DNA of 64,000 nt from Triticum aestivum (GCF_018294505.1 NC_057800.1:477958530-478022529); one strand, 5' to 3'. Shown: positions 20,974 to 34,112, counted from the first letter of the stretch. Translations and numbers: made by a program. Notes: generated from the sequence alone by a model not told the origin.

Positions 20974-23900
20974 TCAAGCACCTTGGATTGGTTGCTTGGC
21001 AGCACCACACATCTTCATCAGCTGCATTGTGCCAGTCCTGATCATCTCAGATCCAGTGTGAAGCTCCTTGGCGTCCTCTCCTTGTTGTAGCCCTGTCCAG
21101 TAAAGTAGAAAAGAGCATAGAGAAAACACAATCTCAAAAGGAGTCTTGATTTGTTTCTTTTCAAAAGTAGCTCGATTGCGTGCCAGCCAAATGGCCCAAC
21201 ATACGGCCGCTAAGCCCATTGTATAAAACTTTTGCTTCCCAGGAAGGAATTCGTAGCACCACACAAAGTATTGCCAGTAGTTCGACGGACATCTATCAGT
21301 GCCAAGAACTAATCCAATAGATCGCTAGACAATTCTGGCCACAGGACAAGTAAAGAATAGGTGTTGCACCGTTTCCACCTGTTTGCAAAAAGAGCAATAG
21401 GGATTCCCTGTCCATTTCCTTTTCCTCATCACTTGCCTAGTAAGGATTGCGTCTTGCGACATCTGCCAAAGAAAGATTTTAATTTTAAGAGGGATCTTGG
21501 CTTTCCAAATCCATCTATAATGACACCCACTTAGAGGTTTCTCCAACATCTTATACACTGACTTAGTGGTGAACTTGCCATTCTGGTTAAGTCCCCAAAA
21601 GATACGATCACTCCTCTCATCAAGGGGAATTCTATTAACTACAGCACGCATATCTTCCCACTGTTTGGACAACTCAGGGGTAAGCCTACGTCTGAACATA
21701 GAGGCGTCATCAAGTCTATCTCTTTTTTCTAGGGTACTCGTTGGGTAATTGCAGATCTCAAACAAGCGCGGATATTGATCCTGAAATGGGATCAGCCCAT
21801 TTATTGGATCTTTCCACAGTCTAATCAAGTTCCCAGCACCAGTTTCAATCTTTCTGCCCATCATATATATGTTTTTAATCTTGAGCAAGGCTTTCCAACA
21901 GGGCGAGTCGGAGAATTTGGGAGAAACTTCAGCAACATAGGTGTTGCGAAGATACCTGGCCCGGACTATATCCTGCCATAGTCCGTTTTGTGTCTCTAAC
22001 TTTCACCACCATTTAACCATGAGACTAATATTTTGCTTTCTAAGATCTTTTATACCTACCCCCCTTTGTCTTTGGATCTACATATCTTGCTCCACTTAAC
22101 AAGATAGTATCTCCTTTTTTGTTGCAACCTTGCCAAAAGAACTTGCGTCTGTGTTTATCTAGCCTCTCAATGAAAGTTTTATTCATGAGCCACATAGACA
22201 TGTGGTAGAGAGAGATCTGTGTGACGACAGAATCAAGCAGAGTGTGCCTCCCCCCCCCCCATTTAGGCAGCGTTGCCGATCCAGGCCTCGAACCTCTTTA
22301 GGTATTTACCAATAATAAACTCCCTATCGGAAGTTTTAAGATTAGCATAGCTCACAGGCATCCCCAGGTATTTGAGTGGGAAGCTGCCAACCTCACAATT
22401 AAAGATTTCTGCATATTTATTCACCACACTTTCATCTCCACCCACAGTGAGAATCTCACTTTTCTGAAAGTTAACTTTCAGGCCAGACATCATTTCAAAC
22501 ATATATAGCAACAACTTCAGGTTGACAGCCTTATCAACATCATCTTCAATACAAATGATTGTATCATCCGCATATTGCAGGACCGCCACCCCATCAGGAA
22601 TAAGGTCGGCAGCTAAGCCCACAATAAGTTTTTTTTGGGCATGTTTGATCATTTTAGTGAGGCATTCAACTGCTAGATTGAACAGGAAAGGAGAGTGTGG
22701 GTCCCCCTGCCTTACCCCTTTTTTGCTTTGAAAATACGGCCCAACACTACCATTAAGCTTGATGCTAACTGTCCCATTATGCAGTATCTGTTCAATCCAT
22801 CCGCACCAAGTATTATCAAAGCCCCGCATCTTGTGGCATTCTAGGAGAAAGTCCCAATTCACCTTATCATAGGCTTTTTCAAAGTCCAACTTAAGGACAA
22901 TTCCCACTTTCTTCTTAACATAAGTGTAGTTAAGAATTTCATGGAGGGACAGGACACCGTCCATGATATTTCTCCCTTTTACAAAGGCGTTCTGAGTAGG
23001 GCTAATGAGTTTGTTTGCATATATAGCAACTCTTCGGTCAAGGACTTTGGTGATCAACTTATATGGGCATCTCAACAAGCAAATAGGCCTGTATTGCTGG
23101 ATTTTCTCGGCTCCAGAAACTTTAGGGAGCAGAGTAATAACTCCATAATTAAGTCTCTGAGCATCCAGTGTCCCTTGGTGGAAGGCTTTAAAAAGGGCCA
23201 TAATGTCATCTTTAACTATATTCCAGCACACCTGATAGAACTCAACAGGGATATTATCGGGTCCAGGGGCTCTATTAGGGGCCATATCAAATAGAGCCTC
23301 TTTGACCTCCTGTTCTGTAAATTCTCAACAAAGATCCTTATTATCTTTTTCGTCTAATTTCTCCTCAGGCGACCAAGTTCCCGGATCAAGATGAATCTGG
23401 TTACCAGGGGCTGGTCCGAACAGTTCTTTGTAAAACTCAGTCCATTTTAAGTGATTGGATTGTATTTTTACGTTTCCGCCCATTAGCAATCTTGTGATAA
23501 TAGTCAGTATTCAAGTCTCCTTTGAGCAGCCAGCGCTCATGATACTGTTGAAGCCAAAATATTTCCTCATTTACCAGGAGCTCATAGAGCTCAGCGTTGA
23601 TATCCATTTTTCTACTATATAAGTCAGGAGGCAACATATCTTCTTCTTCCAGTTCCTCAAGCATAGCTAGTTCCATACGTAAGTCCTCTTTCCTTTTCTT
23701 ATCGTGACCATACTTATCCGAACCCCAACCTTTAAAATATGTTTTGAATCTTTTCAGCTTGATATTCGGGACATCAATTGGATCTGATGAAGCAACATTC
23801 CTAGCCCATATTCTCATCACAGTGGGCAGGAACTTGTCATCATTGATCCAGGACAGATTAAAACGAAATTCACGGGGTTTCGGGGCTTTGCGTCCCTCTT

Positions 23901-24600
23901 CCCCGGAGGAAAACAGAAGTGGGTTATGATCAGAAATCTCCCGAACTAATTTCCTCACAGAGACCAGTGGGAAGATATCTTCCCAGCATCCAGACATAAG
24001 GATTCGGTCTAGTTTTTCTAGTGTGGGATGAGTCTGGTATTTAGTCCAAGTATATTTCCCCCCACTGATATGAATTTCCCTAAGAGCTAGTGTATTGATA
24101 ATGGAGTTAAATAGGTCAGTGGCTTTGCTATTCACCATCTTCTTATTATTCTCTCCCGAATGTCTCGGGATATTAAAGTCTCCCCTCACTATGTAGGGCA
24201 TGGTCATGCCACTACAAAAGGATGCTAGCTCAACCAGGAATTCATTTTTTAACTCATCATGTGCCGATCCATAAACTACCAGCAAACCCCACTGTATTTT
24301 TTTCTTTTTGTCATACAACACTAGTTGCAACACATATTTGCCCTTAGCACAGGATACTATATCAAAAGTATCTCTCCTCGCACCACATAAAATGCCCCCA
24401 GATTTGCCCATAGAAGGCACCCAATTCCACTGGAATATGTCAAAGAGGTCAATTCTTCTCAAGCACTTAGGTGTGAACTCTTTCTTTATAGTTTCTTGCA
24501 GACCCAGGAAGTCAAGGGAATGGTCACTAATCATGTCTGAGAGGCAGGTGGCCATCCCTTTCTTGCCCACCCCTCGACAGTTCCAAATGAGCCCTCTCAT
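20974..24600 (-). pseudogene. LINE B ORF2: endonuclease and reverse transcriptase
   Basis: The endonuclease begins MRGLIWNCRGVGKKG and has RGDFNIPR and ISDHNPLL. The RT has KLDFEKAYDKVNWDF, GVRQGDPHSPFLF and an intact YADD box. The zf-RVT part (IWKAKIPLKIKIFLW, YCSFCKQVETVQHLFFTC) ends the protein. Lesions: a frameshift at about 23437-23450, an in-frame TGA near 23323, a frameshift at the C-run 22250-22260, further stops between 22260 and 21890, and a TAG at 21325-21327 that replaces a Trp codon. The C-run is a plausible slippage site. Confidence 0.85.
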
Positions 24601-26219
24601 TTGGAACGTTTTTTGTGGAATTTGGCCCGAGTAACCATACCAGGAGACGGGGCAGGGTTACATAACAAATCTTTCTCAGCATTATTTCTTTTCTGACTCC
24701 TAGTCACAGACCTAGGAATTTTGACATTACATTTACTATGTTTTTTCTTCTTAGGTTTAACAGAAGAAACACGCTCATAAATATGTTCTTCCTGGTCTAA
24801 CCATTCTAAATTCACAGGGGTTTCCCTACCCAAACCATCTGTCACAATCAAGTTATCCTGCTCTTTTTCAGTATTATTATCTTCTTTTTTATCTTCTAAT
24901 TCTTTTCGGGCGCATTCAAGCTCTCTAATAATGTCAACAACAACGAAATCATCATTGGGTATTTCTACCCCTATCTTATTAGCTCTGCTAATCAACTCAT
25001 TATTAGAAAGCACATCAAAAGAATTTTTGAAAGCAGGAGTATTATTACCTTCCAGATTTTTCTTACTAGCCATTTTCTTGGTCTTGTCCTCCACCTTGTC
25101 CTGCATTCCAGAGATGTTACGCTTGCTGAATCTCAGCGGGGCTTCAGGTGCTAGCGGAGGAGTGAGAATGATCTCTTCAATGCTTCCAGAGGATGGGAGT
25201 TGTACCACATAGCTGCATGAAGTCTTTAGCCCAGGGTCCATCTCACCAGTTACCTCCACAATCTGAGAAGGGTTAGAAGCAGTCTGACAGGGTGAAGCAC
25301 ATTTATTATGTATGGCTTTTTTCACCTGAATATCTTGAGTAGCATTCTCCATGGCAACAGGATTCCTGGGGACAATCCAGTTAGAAGAATCTACGCCACC
25401 TTCCTTCATTTTCTCCTCAATTTCTCTCTGCAAAGTTTCAATAAGCAGAGAATTATCCCCATCACTTTCAGTAGAAGGAGATCCCTCTTTATCATCGTAT
25501 AGCAGGCGACATGCCTTGCCACCATGATAGGAACCCCCAATATTGCCACGCCCAACAGACTCAGGCTGCGGCATCCCCTTCTCTTGTTCAGTACGTTTCC
25601 TCTTAGGAGTTTGATCTGGCTTGGTCCTTTCGTCAGGAATAGGATCAACAGTTTCTGCATCCATAGGATTTTTGACCAAAACCTCCTCAACCTCATAGGT
25701 AAACCTGTAGAAGCGTCCTACAAGCACCCCTTCAGCAGTGGCAGGAAGTTGAGCTATCGATCTACAACCGATTTTAGCTTTGACAGAAGAGGGACGATTT
25801 ATAGTTGACATATCAACTTCCAGGGTAATCCCAACTAGCCCTCCCACATAAGCTATAGTTTTATCGCATCTCTTGTTGGGTGGAATTTTTCCAATCTTAA
25901 CCCAGGCAATCTCTAACAGTCCCTCAGAATCAATATCCTCAGACCAAGGAGAAAACTTGACACTAACCCCACACTTTTTCAACTTAATATTTTCAACAAA
26001 AAGAGCTCTGTCAACCTCTCTAGGGTTCGGCATCCTCGACAAACTTTTGTGGAGCAAAGAATCTAGCAGAGCAACGCCATCCCTGACCAACGTACACACT
26101 CAACTCGTGCTCAATATCTTTGGTCTGAGCAGAGCCATCAGTAATGGTGACAACAATATTGAAAATATTTTCCCTACTCTGCCTATCCACGCTGTAATCA
26201 GGAATGTAAAAGAAACAAC
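24597..26219 (-). pseudogene. LINE B ORF1
   Basis: The long open frame starts at an ATG at 26099, but its first 20 or so residues look spurious. The family-like sequence upstream (SVDRQSRENIF, VYVGQGWRC, FFAPQKFV) lies in another frame from about 26219 to 26036 and joins at RMPNPREVDRALFVENIKL. A one-base frameshift near 26031-26045 therefore separates the true N-terminus. From there the frame is open to the TGA at 24597. It has no clear CCHC knuckle, a long Lys/Glu-rich C-terminus and a basic tail. The stop overlaps the ORF2 start as ATGA. Confidence 0.75.
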
Positions 26220-26270
26220 AGGACCGTTCGATTCAAATCCAACAGTCACTGCTGCTAGAATCGTTTGTTG

Positions 26271-28160
26271 ACTAAGTTGACAAAGCCCGCATACGCGTCA
26301 ACTTAGTAGGCCCACAGGTCAGCCTTCGAACCGGTGCGTCTCAGATGTCAGTGAGAGGAATCTTTTCTTCGCGTAATAAGGAGGCAGTTAATTACGTGTG
26401 GCCAGGCCAGTGGAGGGAGTAGGGTGGGCCGGTGAAGCCTGCGCGGCATGACAGCGGGCCACAAGAGGAGGGAGCAGGCAGTCCCGTCGGCACTGGTTTA
26501 TGCAGCTGGAGTAGGAAGACCAGAGATTGAAAAAGCACGTCGTCCGTTGGATGGACATCTAACAGTCACTGCTACTAGAACCGTGTGTTGACTGACAAAG
26601 CCTTGCATACAAAATTTGTGGTGTGTACGGCCCATTTGTTATTATTTTTATAATTTTTACTCATTTTCTAATCTATATGGAATTTATTGCAGCCCATTTT
26701 TCATTTTTAGAATTTCTCCCCATTTTCTGGTCAGTGCCAGGGATACAAAATTGAAAATTCGCAATTTTTTGCTGGGAAACAAAATATTCTTAATCCAAAA
26801 TTTATTAGCCATACTAAAACAAATTTAAAAATAATTTAATACTATGTCATGTAAAATCCAATGAAATATAAAATATCAGTGAAGAACAAAAACAAAAAAA
26901 GAAACTAACTTTCCCATTTACTTTTAACAGATACTGACCAAACTCTTTGGTCTGGCCGGAATGCATCCCTCCTCGTCTTGAAAGATTTGCAGTCCAGTAA
27001 GTCGAAGAAAACAAATAGGCCTATTTTGGGCATTCTTCAAAAAGAAATAGTGGCCTACCTATTTCCCCAAATAAAAAACTACTGGGCTGGTCATGTTGTT
27101 AGACGGGCCATAGAGACCGCACAACCCATTTTATAGCATGCTCCTCTGAACAAATCCTCAAAAAAAAGATTGTGCAATTCTGTTGTTAATTGATTATACG
27201 TTGAAAATGATGTGAGTCCCAGATATCAACAGGGTGGATTAGAGTAAAAAATGAGGGGGTGCATCTGAGTAGTAAAAGAGGCGCTTTGCTTATGTTCGGG
27301 AGTGGACCTGGTGGGTCCGTACTGTCATACTAACAACTACAGTCCTCTCCTGATTCACTATGTTGACAGGGCCGGACGGCGGCGCCGTGGCGAGCGCACC
27401 AAGGCGGAGGATAAAGTGATGTCGCCAATGTGCTAGCTGGGTTGGACATTCTTATTGAAAAATAAAAATGGACCGAAACTATTTACGACGTTGACTACGG
27501 TTTGCATGGGTCCGCTGGTTGCAGGAAGAAAATGGTGGGAGAAAGAAGACTGGTCGCTATCTTTGCCTAAGAATTATATCGACTGAATGTAACGACACTA
27601 TCATAGGAAATAATATCCTCTTGTTAAATCGTGAATTTAAAGAACTAGTACATGAGCATTTAGCTTTATTTATTTACTTATTTATGTTTAAGGGACCATG
27701 AGCATGTACCTGGGTCAGATTCATGTGAGAGCCTTCCTTCCAGTTAATTATGGGCTCCTCTATTGGGCCTTCATCAATGGGCTGCATGTTATCAACAAAT
27801 GTGTACCACTCAAAAAAGTGGAAAATGTGTTCCTGCGAAAAATAGTATGCGCTATGTATGGTATAGGGCACTAAAGGATCAGACCATGCAACGACTTCCA
27901 AAACATTGGGTTTGTCATTCTAACAACATATTTATTCAACCAACAGACGAAATATACTACTGATTGTACATTGAAAACAGCAGCAGCAGCAACCAGTGCT
28001 GGGGGTGCAACAGAAGCAGTAAGCAGGCCAGAAGAGTAAAGACACAACTCTCTCTTCCAAACCAAACATCAGCCATCATTATAAAAGGGCCACCAAAAAA
28101 GAACAAGTGTATGCATCAAACTAAATAAAGATCCTACTACACCAAGTGTACACATCTAAC
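26271..28160. other. AT-rich intergenic stretch with a direct repeat
   Basis: No gene recognised. A segment of about 60 bp at 26224-26290 is repeated imperfectly at 26548-26610 (core AACAGTCACTGCT, then GTTGACT and ACAAAGCC). Such CCGTTGGATGG...ACAGTCACTGCT strings are often seen at LINE 5' ends, so the second copy may be a remnant. A minus-strand open frame at 27674-27901 has no recognisable motif. A small GC-rich patch lies at 27365-27410. Confidence 0.4.
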
Positions 28161-28172
28161 TAACTGGCTCAG

Positions 28173-29177
28173 TTAGACGTCATTATTTATTAAGCTGTGG
28201 AGATTGGTTGACGGCTTGAACCAGATGGGTGCCTGATGGGGGAAACTCCAGCCAGCAGGTCGAAGTCTGATACTTGCGACCCTCTCTCCTACTTTGGGCT
28301 GCAGATCGTGGCGATTCATATCAGGGTATGGTGCATGCAGAGATGCATGGTACGTTGTGTACACGTAGTTTTGCCTGATGAACGAAACCGTGCTTCCATC
28401 ATGATCCTTGCCGTCGGTTATCTCCTGGTTAATCAGATAATTCAGTCTGAGAAATAGAAAGCATGTACCAAGGCTACTTACCAGCCTCCAGTCAAAAATT
28501 CCTGAAACCCCAGAGAAACTGGGATCCTACTCAAAGACCTTGAAGTGACTGTGATTGTATTCCGCGAAACAACACGTCCGGTACATGCAAACGATCATCA
28601 ATCGTTCGCCGTCGTCTGATCGAGTCAGGAACCACCTGCAACTACCATGCCGCTTTTCTTTGAAGGTTCTGGGATTAGGAAGGGTAGGGACACTAGGCGG
28701 TCTACACCATCATATCAAGTTGGAGTCAAATAAAAAGGGCTCTTAATGTAGTCCATCTTAAGAACAACATGTTATGAGCATGAATATTTTTTCAGTAAAT
28801 GTTGACAGTAATATAAGCAAGCGATTATGATATCATAGGAAAGTAACATACTGCTGTAACAACCGTTTGTAGTGATGACTGGAGTAGGCCAGCAATACGT
28901 CCAGCCATAGAATGAGTCGACAGTGTAAATGAAGCCCTTGTCTTCAATGGCATCAGAGAACCATGGAGGATGTATGATCCTGCGATGGACGTGTAGATTT
29001 ATCCACTTACCGCAGTGACCTGTCAAATAGGCGAGACCGCGGTTGAAAAACGCAATTAGCCTGAAGTCTTTATAATTCGTAGATCTTGTGGGCACTTGGC
29101 GGATTACAACCTTGAGCAAATCAAACTTGGTATCAATGTTGGCTACTGTAAGATTCCGAGTATTCTAGGCCGCGGTG
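28173..29177 (-). pseudogene. F-box/DUF295 gene, 3' part (separated by a Gypsy insertion)
   Basis: On the minus strand the sequence after the insertion point continues the gene begun at 47542. It holds DUF295-type motifs: KVVIRQVPTRSTNYKDFRLI, KGFIYTVDSFYGWTYCW, then WFLTRSDDGERLMIVCMYR, HFKVFE, and a C-terminal NRHDLQPKVGERVASIRL ending with TAA-type termination at 28173. Damage: the frame at the insertion point is shifted by one base near 29150; an unreadable stretch of about 165 bases (28690-28860) is either an intron or an insertion; and an in-frame TAG lies at 28527-28529. It is a pseudogene, and would be one even without the retrotransposon. Confidence 0.8.
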
Positions 29178-30726
29178 TGATACGTCTTCGTCGTATCTAT
29201 AATTTTTTATTGTTCCATGTCAATATTCTACAACTTTCATATACTTTTGGCAACTTTTTATACTATTTTTGGGACTAACATATTGATCCAGTGCCCAGTG
29301 CCAGTTCCTGTTTGTTGCATGTTTTTGTTTCGCAGTAAATCCATATCAAACGGAGTCCAAACGGGATAAAAATTGATGGACATTTTTTTGGAATATATGT
29401 GATTTTTGGGAAGAAAAAACAACGCGAGACGATGCCCGAGGGGGCCACGAGGCAGGGGGCGCGCCCCGGGGGGGGGGGGGGGCAGGCGCTCCCCTGACCC
29501 TCACGGCCACCCCGTAAGGCGGTTGGTGCCTTTTTTTTCACCGCAAGAAAGCTAATATCCGGATAGAGATTGTGTTAAAATTTCAGCCCAATCGGAGTTA
29601 CGAATCTCCGGGAATATAAGAAACGCTGAAAGGGCGGAATCTGAGAACGCAGAAACAGAGAGAGACAGAGAGACAAATCCAATATCGGAGGGGCTCTCGC
29701 CCCTCCGCCGCCATGGAGGCCAAGGACCAAAGGGGAAACCCTTCTCCCATCTAGGGAGGAAGTCAAGGAAGAAGAAGAATAAGAAGAAGGTCCCCCCTCT
29801 GCCCTTCTCTTCCAGTGGCACCTGAACGCTGTCGTGGCCACCACCATCATCACCGCGATCTTCACCAACACCTCCGCCATCTTCACCAACATCTCCATCA
29901 CCTTCCCCCCTCTATCTACAGCGGTCCACTCTCCCGCAACCCGCTGTACCCTCTACTTGAACATGGTGCTTTATGCTTCATATTATTATCCAATGATGTG
30001 TTGCCATCCTATAATGTCTGAGTAGATTTTCGTTGTCCTATCGATGGTTGATGAATTGTTATGATTGATTTAATTTGCTTGTAGTTATGTTATTGTCCTT
30101 TGGTGCCCATCATATGAGCGCACGCGTGGATCACACCATAGGGTTAGTTGTATGTTGATAGGACTATGTATTGGAGGGAAAGAGTGACAGAAACTTCAGC
30201 CTAGCATAGAAATTGATGCATACGGGATTGAAGGGGGACCAATATATCTTAATGCTATGGTTGGGTTTTACCTTAATGAACGTTAGTAGTTGCGGATGCT
30301 TCCTAATAGTTCCAATCATAAGTGCATAGAATTCCAAATCAGGGATGACATGCTAGCAGTGGCCTCTCCCACATAAAACTTGCTATCGGTCTAGTAACGT
30401 AGTCAATTGCTTAGGGACAATTTTGCAACTCCTACCACCACTTTTTCATACTCTCTATACTAACTTTATTTCTTCTTTATCTAAACAACCCCTACTTTTT
30501 ATTTATGTGCACTTTATATTCTTGCCAACCTATCCAAAAACACATACAAAGTACCTCTAGTTTCATACTTGTTCTAGGTAAAGCGAACGTTAAGCGTGCG
30601 TAGAGTTGTATCGGTGGTCGATAGAACTTGAGGGAATATTTGTCCTACCTTTAGCTCCTCGTTGGGTTCGACACTCTTACTTGTCGAAAGAGGCTACAAT
30701 TGATCCCCTATACTTGTGGGTTATCA
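29178..30726 (+). repeat. 5' LTR of the outer Gypsy element
   Basis: 1549 bp, starting TGATACGTCTTCGTCG and ending CTTGTGGGTTATCA. It has a G-run of about 16 bases near 29467-29482 that is much shorter in the 3' LTR. Confidence 0.9.
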
Positions 30727-30737
30727 AGACCTTTTTC

Positions 30738-30755
30738 TGGCGCCATTGCCGGGGA
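30738..30755 (+). other. Primer binding site (tRNA-Asp)
   Basis: TGGCGCCATTGCCGGGGA is complementary to the 3' end of plant tRNA-Asp with one mismatch. It lies 11 bp after the LTR. Confidence 0.85.
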
Positions 30756-30850
30756 GCAATAGCGTGGGGTGAATATTCTCGTGTGTGCTTGTTTGCTTTA
30801 TCACTAAGTAATTTTTATTTGCTGTTCTAAGTTGTTCTCTATCTTTAGTT

Positions 30851-32020
30851 ATGGATATGGAACACGAAATACAAAAAAATTTAGGTGTACTTGCTACTCA
30901 TGGAGATGGGGAACCTCCTAAAACCCTCGGTGCTGGTTATGTGAAAAATATTATGAACTACTTTGATAATACTGAGAAAACCCCATTAAATTATGTAATG
31001 GGAGACACGTTGGATCAACGTGAATACTTTAGGGATTACCGCTTGACTAAAAAAGGGAAACTATTATGGGATCAAATTCATATGTTGCATTGATATGCTC
31101 GGGAACTATGCTTGAGATACGATTATACTTGTTGCTCTAGGATGAAGGCTCCACACCTTCCCTTTTCATGCAAATTTAATGATGATAAAACCTTGGCTTC
31201 TTATGCTAATGGTATATATGATTACTATGATGTGGAACAAATAGAAGAATTTGTTGCTTTTATGGGTGCTTATGAAATTGAATCTTTGTTTAAAGAGTGT
31301 GAAAATTTTGATGATTCGGTTTATAGACCTGAAAATTTAGCTATCCTTAAATATTGCTATGAGAACTATGAATTCAATTCCGATATTGATGATTTTATTG
31401 AGAGAGTCTCCGCTGTCCAAGAAGAGACTAATATTTTGCAGGAGTCTATGGAAGAAGAAATTAATGACATTGTGAGCTCATAGGATGAAAAAGATGAGGA
31501 GGAGAGCGAAGAACAAAAGGAGGAAGAGCGGATTGATCACCCGTGCCCACCTTCTAATGAGAGTAACTCTTCAACTCGTACATTGTTTAATTTCCCTTCG
31601 TGCTTACCGAAGGATGATTGCTATGATGACTGTTGTGATCCCGTTGATTCTCTTGAAATATCCCTTTTTGATGATGCTTGCTATGCTTGTGGCCAAGATG
31701 CCAATATAAATTATGCTTATGGAGATTAACTTGCTATAGTTCCTTATGTTAAACATGAAATTGTTGCTATTGCACCCACGCATGATAGCCCTATTATCTT
31801 TTTGAATTCTCCCGACTACACTATATCGAAGAAGTGTGCACTTATTAAGGATTATATTGATGGGTTGCGTTTTACTATTACACATGATAATTTTGATGAA
31901 TATAATATGCATGTGCTTGCTGCTCCTACTTGCAATTATTATGAGAGAGGAACCATATCTCCACCTCTCTATGTTTCCAATACGATAAAATTGCAAGAAA
32001 CTGTTTATACTATGCATTAG
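30851..32020 (+). pseudogene. Orphan frame of the outer Gypsy element (390 codons, three stops)
   Basis: One reading frame runs from MDMEHEIQKNLGVLATHGDG to LQETVYTMH, broken only by stops at 31091-31093, 31481-31483 (TAG) and about 31727 (TAA). The protein is acidic (DEKDEEESEEQKEEER in the middle), with a Cys/Asp-rich patch (DDCYDDCCD, DACYACGQD). I see no gag, zinc knuckle, protease or polymerase motif. It occupies the place of gag, about 95 bp after the primer site. A degenerate gag-like or accessory protein are both possible; I do not recognise the family. Confidence 0.6.
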
Positions 32021-34112
32021 CCTTTACTATGTGTGCATGAATTGTTCTTTTATGACATGCCGATGTATAGGAAGAGAGTTAGACTTTGTTGTTGCATGAT
32101 ATATGTTACTTTGTGCTCACTACTAAATTACAAATCATTGTTAATTAAAATTGGCTTTGATATACCTTGGGATCCAGGTGGATTCATTACTTGAGCACTA
32201 TATGCCTAGCTTAATGGCTTTAAAGAAAGCGCTGCCAGGGAGACAACCCGGAAGTTTTAGAGAGTCATTTATTTCTGATGTGTGCTTTTATATAGTTTAA
32301 AAACAAAAATAAAGAGGGGAAACCAAAACTTTTCAAAAAGAAAAGTGAAAGTGAGATAGACGAGCATTGTGAAAGTGGGGGGCGTCCTTGAACTTTGTTC
32401 ATGCCCATGGAAACTTTGTGAATCTTAATTACAGAAACATTTCAACAAAAACAATTATCCCCCTGTACAATTCCATTGTATTATAAAATAATGTGCCAAG
32501 GTTTGCCTTTAGGATGTTTACAATGCTTGTTGGTTTGTACGGTGTAGGACAGAAACTTTGGCTGTAGTGCGCGATTTTACATTTTTTACTGGAACGTCAA
32601 ACAGTTCTGAAACTTTTTGCACTGTCTTTCTATACAAATTTTTTATTTTTCCTAAATTTGGTAGAATTTTTGGAGTACCAGAGGTATGGTGAATGTTCAG
32701 ATTATTACAGATTGTTCTGTTTTAGACAGATTCTGTTTTTTGATGCATAGTTTACTTGTTTTAATGAAACTATCGAATTATATCAGTGGATTAAGCCATG
32801 GAAAAGTTATACTACAGTATCTATAATGCAAAAACAAAATATGAATTGGTTTGCAATAGTACTTAGAGTAGTGATTTGCTTTATTATACTAACGGATCTT
32901 ACCGAGTTTTCTGTTGAAATTTTGTGTGGATGAAGTGTTCGATGATCGAGAAGGTCTCGATATGAGAAGAAGGAAGAGAGGCAAGAGCTCAATATTGGGG
33001 ATGCCCAAGGCACCCCAAGTAAATATTCAAGTAGACTCAAGTGTGTAAGCTTGGGGATGCCCCGGAAGGCATCCCCTCTTTTTTCAACAAGTATCAGTAT
33101 GTTTTTGGATTCATTTCATTCATGTGATATGTGCAGATCTTGGAGCGTCTTTTGCATTTAGTTTTTATTTTTATTTTATGCACCATGCTGGTATGAGATA
33201 GTCCTTGGTTGATTTATAGAATGCTCTATGCACTTCATTTATATCTTTTGAGTATGGCTTTATAGAATGCTTCATGTGCTTCACTTATATCATTTGAAGT
33301 TTGGATTACTTGTTTCTCTTTACATAGAAAACCGCCATTTGTAGAATGCTCTTTTGCTTCACTTATATTTGTTAGAGCATGGGCATATCTTTTGTAGAAA
33401 TAATTAAACTCTCTTGCTTCACTTATATCTATTTAGAGAGATGACAGGAATTGGTCATTCACATGGTTAGTCATAAAATCCTACATAAAACTTGTAGATC
33501 ACTGAATATGATATGTTTAATTCCTTGCAATAGTTTTGCGATATAAAGAAAGTGATATTAGAGTCATGCTAGTGGGTAGTTGTGGATTGTAGAAATACTT
33601 GTGTTGAAGTTTGTGATTCCTGTAGCATGCACGTATGGTGAACCGTTATGTGATGAAGTCAGAGCATGATTTATTTATTGATTGTCTTCCTTATGAGTGG
33701 CGGTCGGGGACGAGCGATGGTCTTTTCCTACCAATCTACCCCCCTAGGAGCATGCGCGTAGTACTTTGTTTCGATAGCTAGTAGACTTTTGCAATAAGTA
33801 TGTGAGTTCTTTATGACTAATGTTGAGTCCATGGATTATACACACTCTTACCCTTCCATCATTGCTAGCCTCTTCGGTACCGTGCATTGCCCTTTCTCAC
33901 CTTGAGAGTTGGTGCAAACTTCGCCGGTGCATCCAAACCCCGTGATACGATACGCTCTATCACACATAAACGTCCTTATATCTTCCTCAAAACAGCCACC
34001 ATACCTACCTATCATGGCATTTCCATAGCCATTCCAAGATATATTGCCATGCAACTTCCATCATCATCATATACATGACTTGAGCATTTATTGTCATATT
34101 GCTTTGCATGAT
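32021..34112 (+). other. Non-coding internal region of the outer Gypsy element, left part
   Basis: AT-rich sequence without coding motifs. It includes a polypurine-like string at 33046-33060 that duplicates the element's own PPT. It ends where the inner Gypsy element is inserted, and continues at 43590. Confidence 0.6.
33046..33060 (+). other. Internal copy of the polypurine tract (outer element)
   Basis: TAAGCTTGGGGATGC is identical to 45506-45520, the tract that abuts the 3' LTR. After removing the nested insertions it lies about 2.2 kb before that LTR. Confidence 0.6.

Larger units (their letters stand above)
20950..26270 (-). mobile_element. LINE B (L1-type), inactive
   Basis: A second LINE in the same orientation, directly upstream of LINE A on the minus strand. 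It has ORF1 (about 26219-24597) and ORF2 (24600-20974) that overlap by four bases (ATGA). Its proteins are clearly different from those of LINE A, so it is a different family rather than a tandem copy. Its 5' side carries a GTCACTGCTGCTAGAA motif at about 26239-26260, which recurs at about 26564. Confidence 0.85.

Noticed and set aside
26040..26099. ATG at 26099 as the true start of LINE B ORF1
   Set aside because: Family-like sequence upstream continues in another frame, so a frameshift near 26040 is the better reading.
27674..27901. Possible further exon downstream of the F-box pseudogene
   Set aside because: No motif and no convincing splice sites linking it to the gene, which already ends at 28173.
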